A stretch of 64,000 nucleotides of DNA from Moniliella sp. 'wahieum' (GCA_003971905.1 RSEE01000044.1:372001-436000); one strand, 5' to 3'; numbered from the stretch's first letter, positions 10,430 through 23,800 are shown. The notes: a model not told the origin generated them from the sequence alone. Translations and numbers: made by a program.

Positions 10430-13400
10430 ATGGCCATGGCTCAGCGTGGCCGTGGATCCGGGCGTGGCCTGGTCGCGCATGTGCGCCTCGACCCGTCTCT
10501 GCGCTCCAGCCTGGTGCACCTGCCCATGGCGCTCCATGCCCCCTGGTCGAACGCAACGTGCCACCACAAACGATCGTGGTCGAGCTCACTTCTCTGGCGC
10601 CAGGCTCTCCTCCTGCGACCTACTACTGCGGCTGGTCGGGCCACTCTGCGCCGGCACTGACACTACCCGAGTCCAATGGTGCCGCCGGTGCTGCTCTCGA
10701 CACTACGCTCGCCATGAGCCCCGTGCTTGCCTCTGCCTTTGCCCCGCCGCTCCTTCCGCCTGGGAGCGAAACGCCTGCGCAGGTGCGCATCACCCTGCTA
10801 CGAAGTCCTCCCTTGCCCGTGGCGAGCGGGTGAACGTCACCCCGCTTGGCCCCGACGACTGGGAGCTACTGTCGACGTACGCGGAGGATGTGGAGCTCAA
10901 CCTACTTTCGCAGTGCCGTGCTGCCTGTCAGGGTATGACGCTAGTCGTCTTTGTTGGGCGTGGCAACCGTTCAGTGTGCCGCTTTACCGTCGATTCGACT
11001 GAGCCGCCACGCAAAGCGTACTGGAGCCGCTGCCGCCGCCGGCGCCGGCGCCCAAGGGGGCCAAGGGAAGGAGGTGCTCGTGCCGTGCGCCTGTCTACCG
11101 ACACTGAGCTAGTTATTGCCCCAAGCAGCGGGCGCCAGTTGGCCAGCCCGAGCCTGTGGGCACCACCTCCCCCCCACAGCAGCTGGTTCGTCGTCGCCCG
11201 GCGCGGCGCAGGCAGCCAAGGCGCGCGCCTTGCTTGGTCGCACCCTCTTCCGTGTCATGCCAGCAGCATTTCCATCACCTCGTCTGACCCGAGCGAGGAT
11301 GTGCCCGGGTGGACTTACAATGCCGTCCTAGTTGATCCGCAGACGCTCCAAACTCTTCAATCGGCAGCACCGACCTCGGCTCCGCGGGTGACTGTGACCC
11401 GCATCTCGTGTCCTACGGGGGCTACTACGCAAGTCATTCCCGCCGTGTCCAACGGGGACGAGGAAAGTGCGGTGGATTCGGCGCCGAGCCGACCAAGCGG
11501 TCCATTGTTCAAGCGGTTGCAGCGCCAGCGCCATCGGGTAAGATCCAAGGGGGTTATGGGGTACAACCGGTGGAATTGCCAGCGCAGCATGTCATCTTGG
11601 GCTCGGGGTTACGAACCGCCTTGCAGATTCAGGATTATGACCTGGTTCTTCTCGCCCCCGGCCAAGGAGACAAACAATTGGAGCTTCCCATGCCGCTGCC
11701 CGACACGTGGGGGCTGAGCCTGACTGCGTCGAAGGAGAAACGGGTGGCTGGGGTGGACGACTTGCTGGTGCGTGCAACCCAAGCGGTAGAGAACCACTTT
11801 GGGGCGCGCCGCATGTTTGATGCTGGAGTGCAAGGCACCCTTTCCCCCGCCCGATCTGTCGCTTCCCCGCCTGGCTTGCTTTGACCGGGGGGCCTGGCGC
11901 AGGCAAGACTTCGGTCGCGACCGAAGTGGCACGACAGATTTCTTTCCTTCCCCGCGGCACGGGCTCGGCGCGTTGGCAGTAGCCACCCACTACGTAGACT
12001 GTGCCGCGCAGGGGAGGACCGGACGCCGTCGCTTCGGACCCAAGTCCATGGCTGGCTCGCTTCTGCCGCCTGGTCGGCCCCTGCAGTGCTGCTGTTGGAC
12101 AATGTTGACCGTCTTGCTCCGGCCGAACAAGAGCATGCGGATGGCTCGCGTCCGCGGCAATTGGCGGAAACGTTACTACGCCTAGCGTTTGAGGCGGCAC
12201 GGGACCACAATGTGTTCCTCCTCTGCACAGCGCAGAACTCTTCGTCGCTTCATCCGGTCCTCAGTGCGGTCACCTCTTGTCGACAGCATTCACCTTCGTG
12301 CGCCCGACAAGGCCGCTCGGCAAGACATCCTTCGTCTGCTGCTGCAGCGTCGGACAATGCCTGGAGCAGGGGTAGAATCGGACCAGTGGACTACGTTACG
12401 CTTGCTGGCAAGGCCGAGGGGTACCTTGCTGCTGAGGGATCTATTGGACCGGGCAGTGGCCGCGGCTGCGATCCGTGTGACGGGCGAGGCCGGGCGCAAA
12501 GATGATCGCGATGGGGATGCATTGCAGGTGACGATGACGGATTTTGCCAAGGCGCAAGAAGGATTTGTGCCGCAATCGTTGCGTGAGGTGGCGCTGCAAG
12601 AAGGGGATGTGTCTTGGAGCGACATTGGGGGTCTGCATGAGACGAACGGGTGCTTCGGGAGACGCTCGAGTGGCCAGTCAAGTACGGTCCGATATTTGCC
12701 TCCTGCCCACTTCGGCTGCGCTCAGGCTGCTGCTGTACGGTTACCCCGGATGTGGCAAGACGATGCTTGCGTCGGCGGTGGCGAAAGAGTGTGGGCTTCA
12801 CTTTATTGGTGTCAAGGGCCCTGAGATTCTCAACAAGTACATTGGTGCGTCGGAGAAGAGTGTGCGGGACCTGTTTGAGCGTGCGCAGGCGGCCAAGCCA
12901 TGCGTATTGTTCTTCGATGAGTTTGATGCCATCGCACCGCGACGTGGGCATGATTCGACCGGGGTAACGGACCGGGTGGTCAACCAGCTCTGACCCAAAT
13001 GGACGGCGCAGAGGGCTTGGATGGGGTGTATGTGTTGGCGGCCACGTCGCGACCAGACTTGATTGATGCCGCGCTGCTACGTCCGGGTCGGCTGGACAAG
13101 AGTTTGTTGTGTGACATGCCGCAAGAGGAAGATCGGCGGGACATTTTGCAGGCGGTGGCCAACAAGCTTCCGCTGGATGCGTCGGTGGACCTGGCGCGGT
13201 GGGCCAAGCAGACATCTGGTTTCTCAGGTGCCGATCTCCAGGCGTTGCTGTACAATGCGCACTTGTCCATGGTCCACGAGGGGTTGGATGAAACACTGCC
13301 TTCTTCCTCTCAAGAGGAGGAAAAGGAAAAGAAGATGAAGGACGATCCTACCGCCATCCAATTTGTTCGGGCTGGTTCAGACGAACATTTATCCGGGGCC

Positions 13401-13688
13401 CAAAAAACGGCGCTGCAGCGCCGCTTGGCACTGATGCTGGCCAATACTTTACCTACCACTGCTGCCATCTCCAGTCGGACCGCGTCCCCCACCGCGTCCA
13501 GTCGCAAACATGGCCTTGTGACCGATGAGCACATTCGTGCTGCGCTGCAGGAAACGCGACCTAGTGTTCCCCTGGAAGAGCAGCGGAGGTTGGAAAAGAT
13601 TTACAATTCCTTTGCTGGCAAGCGTGACGGCGCCTTCCCAGATGGCAATGCTCCTGATGCCGTGGGGGCGCGGGAAACGCTCATGTGA
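10430..13688 (+). CDS. PEX1: Peroxisome biogenesis AAA ATPase PEX1
   Basis: Type II AAA ATPase that, with PEX6, extracts the ubiquitinated PTS1 receptor PEX5 from the peroxisome membrane. The N-terminal domain shows the PEX1 pattern: [15 protein letters not shown], then [10 protein letters not shown], then [14 protein letters not shown] and [13 protein letters not shown]. The D1 ATPase has Walker [10 protein letters not shown] (11887-11910) and a Walker B-like [10 protein letters not shown], diverged as is usual for PEX1 D1. The D2 ATPase is canonical: [21 protein letters not shown] (from 12739), [29 protein letters not shown] (Walker B at 12910), the sensor and Arg-finger region [18 protein letters not shown], and [18 protein letters not shown] at 13686. 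About 1,085 residues, the family's usual length. At least eight frame changes interrupt it, mostly in the N-terminal half and D1; the last 690 bases are clean. Start chosen at 10430 (MAMAQRG). Confidence 0.93.
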
Positions 13689-15851
13689 GAGTGATTCTGG
13701 AAGCGAGCCGGGGGTTACCAATGAATCGTATTCAAAAAGGAAGGACAATGGCAGGAAGCGACGGTGCTCTCGGCAGGGAAAAAGAACTAAGGAAGGAATT
13801 AGGAGGCAGCCCTAGTTGCCCCCATGCAAATCTACTGACTGTCCTTGTATTCAATGGGAGGACGGCCTTGGTAGCTTTTTGCAGCGCAATGTATATTGCC
13901 GCCATACTATCATTCATTACAGAGCGTAACGCTGGACAAAGACACACTACGCCTATAAACCGACCTCTATTCATCTGGCATGTGTGGCTTGTTGGCACCA
14001 GAAACCAGTAAAGTGCGCAGGACGGTTTCCTTGACGCCAGTTGGGACATGTAATCGCACGCATGGCACGCAGCGCACCCAGCCGCCGCCATGACGCGTGA
14101 CGAAGCATGTGAGTGAGAAACCAAATCCAACGGTGGAACGGTGGAACGGTGGAACGATGATGGAACGACGGCTCAATCCGGTAGCCCAGCACGGCCGATG
14201 GGCGATGAAATGGTGGTTACGATGGAATGGTGGAACAGTGGCTACGGTGGCCAAGTACTCAAGCCGTTCCGTACACCCGCCGGTGCTCTCCTCAGTATCA
14301 GTACGCCTCAGTAGTACTAGTAAGTATAACATAAGGCTTGAACGAGGACGTATCTCAAGGCACAAAAGTGCCGATCCGATTGGGGAGGCATTCCGACCGC
14401 TCCATACCAACAGGCGCACTGGGTGCATGTGCATACTACATGTTCTACCACTAGCTTTGCACCGCCTCCTATAGCATCTGTCTCTGGGCACTTGTTACTT
14501 GTCATTTGTCACTTCACTGCACGGTGCCAAGGAACATGGAGCATTACATGTTACACTACACTCGAGCGAGGAAGGAGATGAGCCCAATGATCACGATCAC
14601 GATCACGTCAAACCCGCATCAACTCGAACATGCCTTTTTGTCAACACTCAACACCCGATCCCTTTTCCCACCCTTCCTCATACTCAGTCCACATCACTTA
14701 ACCCCACAGCTCCATCATGAACACCATGCATTGCCTCTCTCTGGCATGTGCACTGTGCCCTACCACGCTCTCTCGCTCGATTCTGGTCTCTGGGGCGGTG
14801 GTACACACAGAATACATGCACCCCCTCCTCCCCCCCTCCGGGCCCCTTTGACCATCCGAGAAAAGATCGCGCTGTGCCAGCCTAGCAGCAGCACAACACA
14901 GGCAGGTATATAGGATGATCGATGATCGGCCCAGCCTCACATGCTCACAGGGCCTCCGAGTCTCCGGGTCTCCGAGTGGTATACGTCGAGTCAATTGAGA
15001 AACCGGGGAAAAGAGAAGCTGGGCGTGCTTGAGGGCCTGATAAGGTCGAGGGCCACTTTGGTCGCGTAGTCAGTGCGTGAGGACACGATGCTAGGGATCA
15101 CATGCATCGCATGGATCACATGGATGACAGAGGGGAGAGGGGAGATGGAGAGGCTAGATACAGGTCCATATGTATACATGGAGCAAAAAAGGGGGAATGG
15201 TTTGAAGGGTTCGATGTGGCATGGGATGGGGCGGAGGTAACGTGTGTGGCCAGCACGGAAGAGCAATGGGGGTAGAGGAAACAACTGCAATAGGCAGCAA
15301 TAGTAGGGGGAGAGGCAAGGGAAGGGGGCAAACAGAACAACAAGAACAAGGCAAGAAGAGGGTGGAGAGGTAGTAGTATAATACTCATGAGCAACCATCA
15401 AGGATTCGACTCTCGTCTGCTTTTTTTTTTCTGCTCCACAAAACACGGTGCGAAAAGAGAGCGGACAAGATGGCCGAGGAGTCTCGTGCATTAGTGCATT
15501 ATTAGGAAGCACCGCAGAGAAAGAAGAGAAGAGCGAGTAGAGAGGGGAGGAGGGCGGCTGTTTTGGTAGTTCGAAGGGTATGGAGAGAGGAGAGTGGGGG
15601 AGGGACGGAGAAGTGGTGCCCGGAAAAGCGGCATCGCTGGGAGCGAAAGGATGCGGAGCATAGGCCGCACACAGTCGATAAGGGACAGTGGGAGAGGGAG
15701 AGGGAGAGGCACGTGAGCGCGTGAGCAAAGCAACAAAAAGTGCCTCCACCACTCTGAGAAAGAAGGGTGCGGACAGAGGATACATAGAAGCCTATCAGAT
15801 ATCAGAGACAAAAGTACAAGCTTCAAGCTTCAAAGGGCAAAATGGCAAGAA
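13689..15851. other. Intergenic region with GGTGGAAC repeats and a long purine-rich tract
   Basis: Convergent spacer between PEX1 and the zinc-finger gene. It carries an 8-base tandem GGTGGAAC (14130-14156) and a 7-base-period ACTTGTT/ACTTGTC run (14488-14517). From 15000 to 15790 the plus strand is strongly purine-rich. That keeps a 264-codon frame open on the minus strand, but its Ser/Pro/Leu composition looks like low complexity. It lies directly downstream of the zinc-finger gene and may be its 3' UTR. Confidence 0.5.
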
Positions 15852-17744
15852 TTAGCGCCACATGGAGTGGCCAGAGCTACCTTGGGGGTTCTGGGCTGGT
15901 GTGGGGTGGGATGGAACGGGCATAAAGCCAAGTGAGACGGGCGCGGACGAATCAGCATTCTGATTCTGGCCTGCCGATCCAGTAGGATGAGAGGGCACGT
16001 TGTGTACTCCCAAGCCCTGTCCATGGGCCGGGCGCGGCATGACCTGGGTTGAGCCACAAGTCCGGACTTGGGCCAGGGCCGGGCCTGAGCGCGGCCGAGC
16101 GCCGGGCAGATTGTCAGAAAAGAGCAAAGGCATGGACTGGGAGGAGGGATAGGTCATCATGGGCACCGGATTGGCCGCACTGGACGTATACATCTCCAAC
16201 TGCCCATATTCGCTCGGGGAGGTATTCGAAGGATAGAGGGAGGAGGTAATTGGGTTGTAGACAAACTCCATGTTGAGCGGAGCGGTGCACCTGAGCGTTG
16301 TTGAAGGGGAGGAGAGGCAGATGGGTTGGCGAGGCCGACGGTGTATGGCTGGTACTCTGGCATTCGAGTTTGGGATGGAAAACTGGTGGCTGATACGGTG
16401 CTTGCGAGATACTAGGTCCTCGCTCCACTTCCCCCCCATCCGAGTGAAGGGGGCGCCGTGATCCCTGCGAAGAGCGTCCGCGGAACTGGCAGCCGGATTT
16501 GACAGCCAAATGACGGTGAGCGCATCTTGCGGGAGAACTGTTTAAGGCACGTGGGACATGCATAGGGTTTGTTGGCCATATGGATCCGAGCGTGCCGGCG
16601 CAAATCGTGATTGCGCGCAAATGCTGCGCCAGACGTTGCAGGCAAACTGGCGTGGCAGACCCTTGGTGTCCCGACGGCTCTTCCTGCCGCGTCCTGGAGG
16701 TGACTTGTGGGGGTCCTTGGAGGGATCGGCAGTGGTAGGGGAGATGGCTTCTGCTTCTCAGTCTCTTTGAGAGTTGACTGATGAGGAGAAGTCTCATACA
16801 TCTGCTCTGCATTGGCACTCGCCTCGATCTGCACCGATGCACTCTCGTGGGTGGGTTCCTTATCAAAGGGCAAGGACGAAGCATGAGTGGCGGGCGTGGC
16901 GACGGAGCTTGCTGCCGTTAGGCCCTCGGACATTGGGGGTTTCCCCCATGGCACCGTGGGTTCTGCTGCCGTTTCACGGCGTTCCTGGCCCATTGGATGC
17001 GAAAAGCAGAAGGCATGTATGAGGCTGGTGCAGTGGTGGGAATTTCGGGGTGCACGGGGCTGGACAGAGGTGTAGAGTCGGCAGGGGCTGAGGCAGACGA
17101 AAGCGAGGGGGAGGTGCTCAGCGATTCAAGTTGGAGGGTGGAGACAGCGAGTTTGGCCGAAGAGCGCTGGGTTCGGGTGAGGTGAAGTAGGGAAGACGCT
17201 CTGATTCGGCCAAAGAGGAAGAAGACGGGTGAGTTGAAGGGCAGGGATTGGTCAGATGGTTTGCATCGGTGGAAGAGGGCGTGAGAGTGGAAGTAAATGA
17301 GTTGGAGCGGAGCGATGGAAGCTGGCAGGCAACTTCGAGGACCAAGGCCTGATTCGGCCTGTGGCTCCACTGATAGAAGACTCGGGCCCAACAGCAGGGG
17401 GAACGATGAGCGAGGCTGGGATGGGACTAGAGCTGGGCGGGCTGCTGGTGGCAGAGGTGGAGTGAGGCGGAGTGGGTTTGGTCTGCTCGGGCACATGGCC
17501 CACTCCCCATGTGAAGCCGACGCCGAGGAGAAGGCCGTGGAGCCACTGGCCCGCCGAGAATCAGCTGCGCCAGCAAACGGGGCGAAGAGATCAGAGCGGG
17601 TGCTGGCGTTGCGCGGTGTGGTTGACGGACGGCGGGAGTGGCTGCCAAGCGGCTTGGTCAAGATGGCGGAGGGGACGGCCAAGTCGGATGATGCGAGCGG
17701 CGGTGCACGGCTACGGCAACGGACGCGTCAAGCACAGACGCCAT
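15852..17744 (-). CDS. C2H2 zinc-finger transcription factor, Swi5/Ace2-like fingers
   Basis: Probable nuclear DNA-binding regulator. A long Ser/Pro/Thr-rich N-terminal region (17744 to about 16740) precedes paired fingers at about 16660-16500. The first finger reads FACNVCGAAF, restoring one lost base, followed by ARNHDLRRHARIH. A linker MANKPYA leads to the second finger, CPTCLKQFSRK, then residues that continue in another frame as DALTRHLAVKSGC. The RNHDLRRH plus RKDALTRH pair resembles the Swi5/Ace2 fingers (VRNHDLIRH, NREDALVVH) more than Crz1. The C-terminal 180 residues are Ser/Pro/Gln-rich (TSSLYPSNTSPSEYGQ) and stop at 15852. Start MASVLDASVAV at 17744. At least four frame changes. 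About 630 residues. The Swi5/Ace2 placement is inference. Confidence 0.78.
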
Positions 17745-18043
17745 GTGATGCATGATGGAGCAGTGTCGGGTGGTGCTGGAGCGGTCAGGGAAGGCGTACA
17801 GGCGATGGCCACGGTTATTGATGAGGAGGATGTGGTGGTGATCGATGGTCGATGAGAAGGCGGGGGCCAAGAACGAACAGAGAGACGCGGGCGTGGAGGG
17901 ATGGAGGGACGGAGAGGGATGGATGGAGTAATGGAGAGATCAGCGGTCAGCGATCAGTCTGATCGATCAGCGCTGGATCAGCAGCTGGCTGCTGTGGGGG
18001 CAGACAGGCTGAGCCTATGCGCTTGAGCGTTTGCGTTGCCGCG

Positions 18044-18499
18044 TTAAACGTTAACGCTCAGACTGAGCTCCAAGGCGCTAAGCGCGAAGCGTTGCGCGTT
18101 AAGCTTTACAATTGACGCGCTAACACTGCCCGGATAGGCACTGCGCAGGCCGTGCAGCTGCAGGACGGGGCATGCCACTGCGCCCCCCTGCCCCCTGCTC
18201 GCCCCGGGCTTGGGCGCGGAGGTGCGTATTAGCACTGTGGCTTGCGTTCCTTTTGCGCTCCTGCAGCACGGGTCCACCAGGGTCCACTGGGATAGCTTGA
18301 TCTCCCCAGTCTCGGGGTGCAGCAGGGGGGCTGTGTCCATCTTGCGCAGCTCTGCACGCTGCCTCCCTGCAGCGCCCTGCACGACAGATGTAGCAAGTAG
18401 CTGCCAGTCCTTCAGCGCAAGCGGAAACGCTGCGTTGCTGTGCTGGCCTCGGTCCTGCTGCACGTCACCGGTCACGACGCTCACACCAGCACCCGCCAA
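18044..18499 (-). CDS. Possible small hypothetical protein
   Basis: An uninterrupted 151-codon frame sits on a local GC-rich island inside the gene-poor region. Its sequence (LALKDWQLLATSVVQG, LLHPETGEIKLSQWTLVDP) has protein-like composition rather than low complexity. It has no recognised motif, signal peptide or membrane segment, and its last codons run into the repeat CGTTAAACGTTAACG. It could equally be a chance frame. Confidence 0.2.
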   Translation of the reverse strand: MAGAGVSVVTGDVQQDRGQHSNAAFPLALKDWQLLATSVVQGAAGRQRAELRKMDTAPLLHPETGEIKLSQWTLVDPCCRSAKGTQATVLIRTSAPKPGASRGQGGAVACPVLQLHGLRSAYPGSVSASIVKLNAQRFALSALELSLSVNV

Positions 18500-20566
18500 T
18501 AAAATGGGAAAAGACCAGTGGACGTGGTGAAACCCACAGCGCCTCTGGCTTGAAGCTCTCAGATCTCAGATGATCGATGTCGATGAGATCTCAACCTTCC
18601 AGCCACACCTTGGGCCGCCACAGTCGCCCAGATCAAGCATCTGAGATGTGGCATCCTGCACCCTCCCGAATATGGCCCTAGTCCTCTCCTCTTGACGCGT
18701 GGCGCGTGACGCTTGAAGCTCAGGCTGAACGCTGAACATGGGACACGCATTGCTTTTGATGCTGAATGCAGAGTCGATGTTCGATGAATCGCGCAGCTTT
18801 GGGTGACCGGTGAGGCCGGTGAGGCATCCAACTTTCAAACCCCACGCACGCTGTACGTATACCCAACATCCTCAACAGATTTATTGCGCTACCATGCCCG
18901 TACGTACATTCGATGTTCGTTGTTCAACTTGCACGTTCGGTACGTGCAGTGGTGCAGGTATAGCAGGACCAGAGTGTGTGAAATCGCGAGTCCGCTCTTG
19001 TCTTTTTCTTGACTTGCGCGTGCCTCAGCCGGAAGCGGACGCTCTACAATTGGCATCTACCGAGGTGCCGCTGTTTGGGGATTTGATATCGCGCTAACGC
19101 GCAACGTTTAACGTTTAACGTTGGCGATCTTAACGTTCTTAACGTTTACCAGTTACCGGTTACCCTCCTTCCGCTTTGCTCCGACAGGACCATAGGTCTG
19201 GTCGTCACACCTCACGCGTCAGGGCATGGTGGGCAAAACCTGGGCCTAAGCACTCAGACGCGGACGCGTGACGCCCTGACAGCTCTGCACGTTGAGATGT
19301 TGAGACGTTGAGACGTTGAGGCGTGCACGCGTGCACGTCACTTGTTACACTACGTTGTGACGTGCGTATTCAATGGTTGCACAATGGCAGAGGTAGCGAG
19401 ATAGATATACGTTAGATGGTCAGCGGCTCACCGCGCTCACAGCCATCGACCATCTCGCCACCTCGCCTTCAAGCTACCAAGCTTCAAAATACATCGCCGA
19501 GCATCGAGCATCTCACGTGCTCTGCGCTCACAGACTGGGGATAGTAGTCACAGTCACTAGTAGTCACTGCCCTGGGGGCTTCGCCAAGAGTACTCAGATC
19601 GATCAGACTGAATACTGAGTAGTACTCAGACTGAGTATGAGTGAGTACAGTGAGTACTGAGTACCACTGGCACCCAATACGCGAAGTGGCTGAGGCATGT
19701 GGCCAAGCAGCTCCACTACTTGCTCAATGGCTCGCATGACACGGGCGCTCAGGCGCTCAGGCACTGAAGGTGCTGGCCTGCTGGGGCTGAGCTGGTGAGG
19801 CGCATGAGGCCTGGGGCCCTAAGGCCCTGAGGCAGTCTCGATCTTAGATCTAATCGATCATCCATCTCACTTGTCAAACGTGGCATGTCACAGACACGTC
19901 ACATCCGCGTCTCAGAGGCGGGGTGCATGGGGGCGCTCCAGGGCGTTCGCTGGCGCACGTCAGGCGTCACGCGTCACGCGCTCGCGCGCGACGGTCCAGA
20001 CTCCCCCGCCCAAGCCACCTTGCCCCCCCATCTTGAGTCCAAGTTATTGAATTCAATCTTCAATTCTTCTTCAAGCAGTCGAAGGACACAGTGAGGGGCA
20101 TAAACGTAAACGTTAAACGTTAAACACTGAACACGTGTGATGGTGCGTGTGGAGAGAGGACGGGTCAGGAAGGGACGAGGTCCACAGGCAGTGCCAAAAA
20201 AGTCTCCGACACGGTACGTACTTTTCCCCCTGCCATCGCCATCGTTCAACAGCATGCGTTCACACGAAAGAAACCCAGATAGCCATCCTGCCTCTTGCTC
20301 AGCGCATCAGGCTCAGCCTGAGCACTGCATCAGGGAGGGCATCAGTTCTTCAAGCTTGAGCGCTTCGGCACTTCTGCCGCAGAGCCGCTAAGCGGCTCAC
20401 GCCTCGCATGTTACATGTCACATGTCGCATGTCACAGGCCGACCAGGCAAAAGATAGGGGGGTCGAAAGCCATACATGCATACGCCCACCAACTGCCTGC
20501 CCACCGACCAACTTCTGCTACCATTGCCTTCGAGCTTCAAGCTTCAAGCTCTTCAAGTATCATATA

Positions 20567-20588
20567 TCATGCATCATGCATCATGCAT
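20567..20588. repeat. GCATCAT heptamer tandem (about 3 copies)
   Basis: Three copies of the 7-base word ATCATGC, the same word in the same or inverted orientation as at 4871, 28838 and 57872. Each copy carries the palindrome ATGCAT at the unit junction. Confidence 0.8.
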
Positions 20589-20825
20589 TTTGGTCTGGGC
20601 CTCGCCATGTATAGGTTGTTTTCAGGAAAAGCCTGCTTTTTGGTGACGGGTGGCGCACGGGGGTGCGCAAGGTGCTGCGGGGCGCCGCGGGCGCCGCAGT
20701 GCGCAGGCCACGACTCCACCGGTTGTCTTTTACCAGTAGCTAGTGGGCTCGGATCGCGACACCGGTGGGGTGACATGGTGACTGGTGCGATGACATTGAC
20801 AGGTAACCTCACCGGTGATTGGGAT

Positions 20826-20858
20826 CGGTTACCGGTTACCGGTTACTGGCTACCGGTT
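20826..20858. repeat. GGTTACC heptamer tandem
   Basis: Two exact copies of GGTTACC followed by diverged copies (GGTTACT, GGCTACC). The 7-base period matches other intergenic runs in the window. Confidence 0.7.
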
Positions 20859-23800
20859 AAATTACCACGGCTGTTCATGTCACCATGTCACCTGACCAGC
20901 TGACCAGCGAGACCTCGTTGTTCTGGGCAGTAGTATAAAGGTAGTGTGTGGGCGCCTGTATAGGCCGTAGGTGCTAATTACTAAGGAGATCTGAGATCGG
21001 TCTGAGATCCGAGAGGGCGAACGACGAGCGACGAGCAGCACCTTCTAACCGATGGGGGCTTTACGGAGCGAGACCCTGAGTCCAAAACCCACGTGCCTGT
21101 GTCGGAAGAGAGGCAAGCGCTGCAACATACAATTCCTATAGCGCCTTGGTACGTAGTAATAGTAGCCACACGCCTGCTAGACCGATCTAGCCTGCCTACC
21201 CAGGTCTAGCCACTACTGCTCCAGTGGCCGGCGTCCACACTTTCTTCAAGCATGTCAAGCGAGCTGCTGCATTCAATATTCATCGATCATCAGCCAATTC
21301 AGCATTTGCAAAACTTACGACCTCGAGCTTGACTTCAGCTTGAAAGCTTTGAAGGGCCTCAATATCTCCATGGCTACAGCTCGCATGCATCACATAGATA
21401 GAAACCGACCGCCAAGGAGACGGTAGAGGGTATACAGAACAGACAGGAGATGCACTGTGTGGGTGGTTGGTTAAGAGGGCTTTATGGCTGAATGAATTTT
21501 ACCAAGGGGTGGCGGCGCCAAACTCGAACCAAGCGAGCGGGCGAAATCAGCTTGGCTCCAGCGGCGGAGGTACGTGAAGGGAATTGGGCTTGGGCTTGGC
21601 CTTGGACTGTTCCTCCCCCACGGTGCTGGTGGGGGCGGCAAGCAAAGGCGAACAAGCGTGGAAGGAGGCAGAGCAAGAGGCCCGGCCAGACGAACAAGAA
21701 AAGTATCGGTTCTCGTCTGTGTGTAATCCGAACCCGTCCCTACTCCGTTCACACCAAAGTATATAGAGATAAAAGGTAGATAGAGAAAAGACGCGACTTG
21801 GTTGCGGTTGCGTGTTGTAGTACGTGTACTATAGTTGAGCCAGGATTGTAGTCGTGCTCACGGAGGAGGGTTTCAACACCTTCTGTGCTAGATGTTGCAC
21901 CCACACCTCATCGCGGGACGGTAGGTGGGTTGTCGCGGGTTGCCAAAAGCGCTTACATATGAATGTACATCCCCATGAAGCATTTCTATAACGCCGTACA
22001 CGCGGGGTGGTAAAGCACCAAAAACAGACTAACGGATACAGACTCGCAGTCCGAGGTGGGATGGAGAGAAACGGGTAGAGGGTAATGTGGAGGACCATGG
22101 GGGTAGACTACAAACAACAAAGTGGCTGTCCACCCTTAGGCAAAGGGCATTGAGGGGGTTCTGCGGATCACCATCGCCTTTTGATCAACACACAGTTGCC
22201 ATACGACCCAAAGGAAGAGCGTTGATCAAAGATCGCTTCAGCCGTCAGGTATTATGCACACTGTATACTGATAGTATGCAGCTGCGTATCCCGCAGCCCA
22301 ACCAATCTGTGGCTACAAGGTATGTGACAGTCTGACCCTTGTTACCGGGCAAAACAGTCGTGACTCGTCGCACCCGGTCGGCGAGTCATAGAGCTAAAAA
22401 CGTTTGGACATTCGAGCATTGAGCTGTGTCGCAGAAACCCCAGTCCCAGGACAAGCCACAGGATAAAAAAAGGTGACAAAGAATTCAGGAGATGGAGATG
22501 GAGGAAAGGATAGAGATCATATTCATCGAGTGGCATAGGAGCGAGGTATATATACCTCGGAGAAGAGAGAACAGGTGAGCTGAGTCACAGAGAGAAAACA
22601 AAAGGGGAGCATAGACCAAAGGGGAAACAGGGTCTAGAACAAAACAGGGTTCAGTCAATCTGGTAACCATCGGTGACCAGGTGGGTCTGATCCCGACAAA
22701 GAAGAAAGTTGTCTCCTCTCTCTCTCCATCAACTCGGCGTCTGGCCAACCCTCTGAATGACCTACCAAGATACGCATTCGTACCTGGGATGTATATGGGT
22801 TAAAACATCTAATACCGCTCTTGCTAACGCAGGCATAGGACCAGGATGTATGCAATGGACTGGCACTAACTTGCGCACAACGTTATGCCCAACTTGGCCA
22901 GTGCCACATCCGTTGCAAATCCCGTTACCGAATCACATGGAGATCACAGTGATCTTCCGTAAAAAAGAAGAGACTCAGTACGTTCCCCTTCTCGTCAACT
23001 GATGCGGCGGGGATGGACAGGCAGAGGGTCAACTTCAGTACTATCAGGGCCTGTACCGATGTCCCGAACGTGATCAAGCTATCACACATCGTATCCGTCA
23101 CACGATAGAGACGAAAGTATAGAAAGATGGGTTTGTCGTACGCCATGACTGGATAGAGGGGCATTTCGATCATATCAGTAAATGTTCTGTCCCGTTGATC
23201 AAACTGCGAGCTTGTAGTAGAACCACCAATATTGCTTGCCCAAACGCAGCGCGAAGCAGAAGCCATATCGCATTAGACGCACTCTGTCCCTTGAACATAT
23301 TGGGATCCCGACGCCGGCTTGCTCTGTAGGAGGGGGAGAAGATCTGATGCTAGAGTCTCTGTGTGTGTGTGTTGGGGGGGGGCGGGGGAAAGACTAATAT
23401 ACTGCGGCACATTCCACGATACACGCAAACAAAACAAAGGGGTTTTGACACCGTATAATGCGCGGTGCGGATGAGCTATACTACAATAGTGCTAGTTCAA
23501 TTTCTGGGGGGAAAAAGAGAGATCTGCGTCTGTCCCCCCCCTACTACAGGGTAAAGCGTTGCAGCTTGTACCCCTGCGTGGTGGTATTGGGACGGGGAGG
23601 GAAAAGCGAAAGAGGCAGAATGCGGGGGAGAAGTGTTGCCAAGCGGCCTGTGAAGTGAACGGGGGGTTGCAGGGTTCTCTCTGAAAAAGGTACGTCGCCG
23701 GGTTAAATTGTGACGCTGCTCGCGCTACTAGTCACTAATCACTTCACTGCACGCGTGCCCCAAGCCCCGTGGGTTCTACATGTTCATCTACGACTCCACC

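Noticed and set aside
14991-15785. Minus-strand open frame of 264 codons
   Set aside because: It follows a purine-rich tract, is Ser/Pro/Leu low complexity, and lies immediately downstream of the zinc-finger gene, so 3' UTR is more likely.
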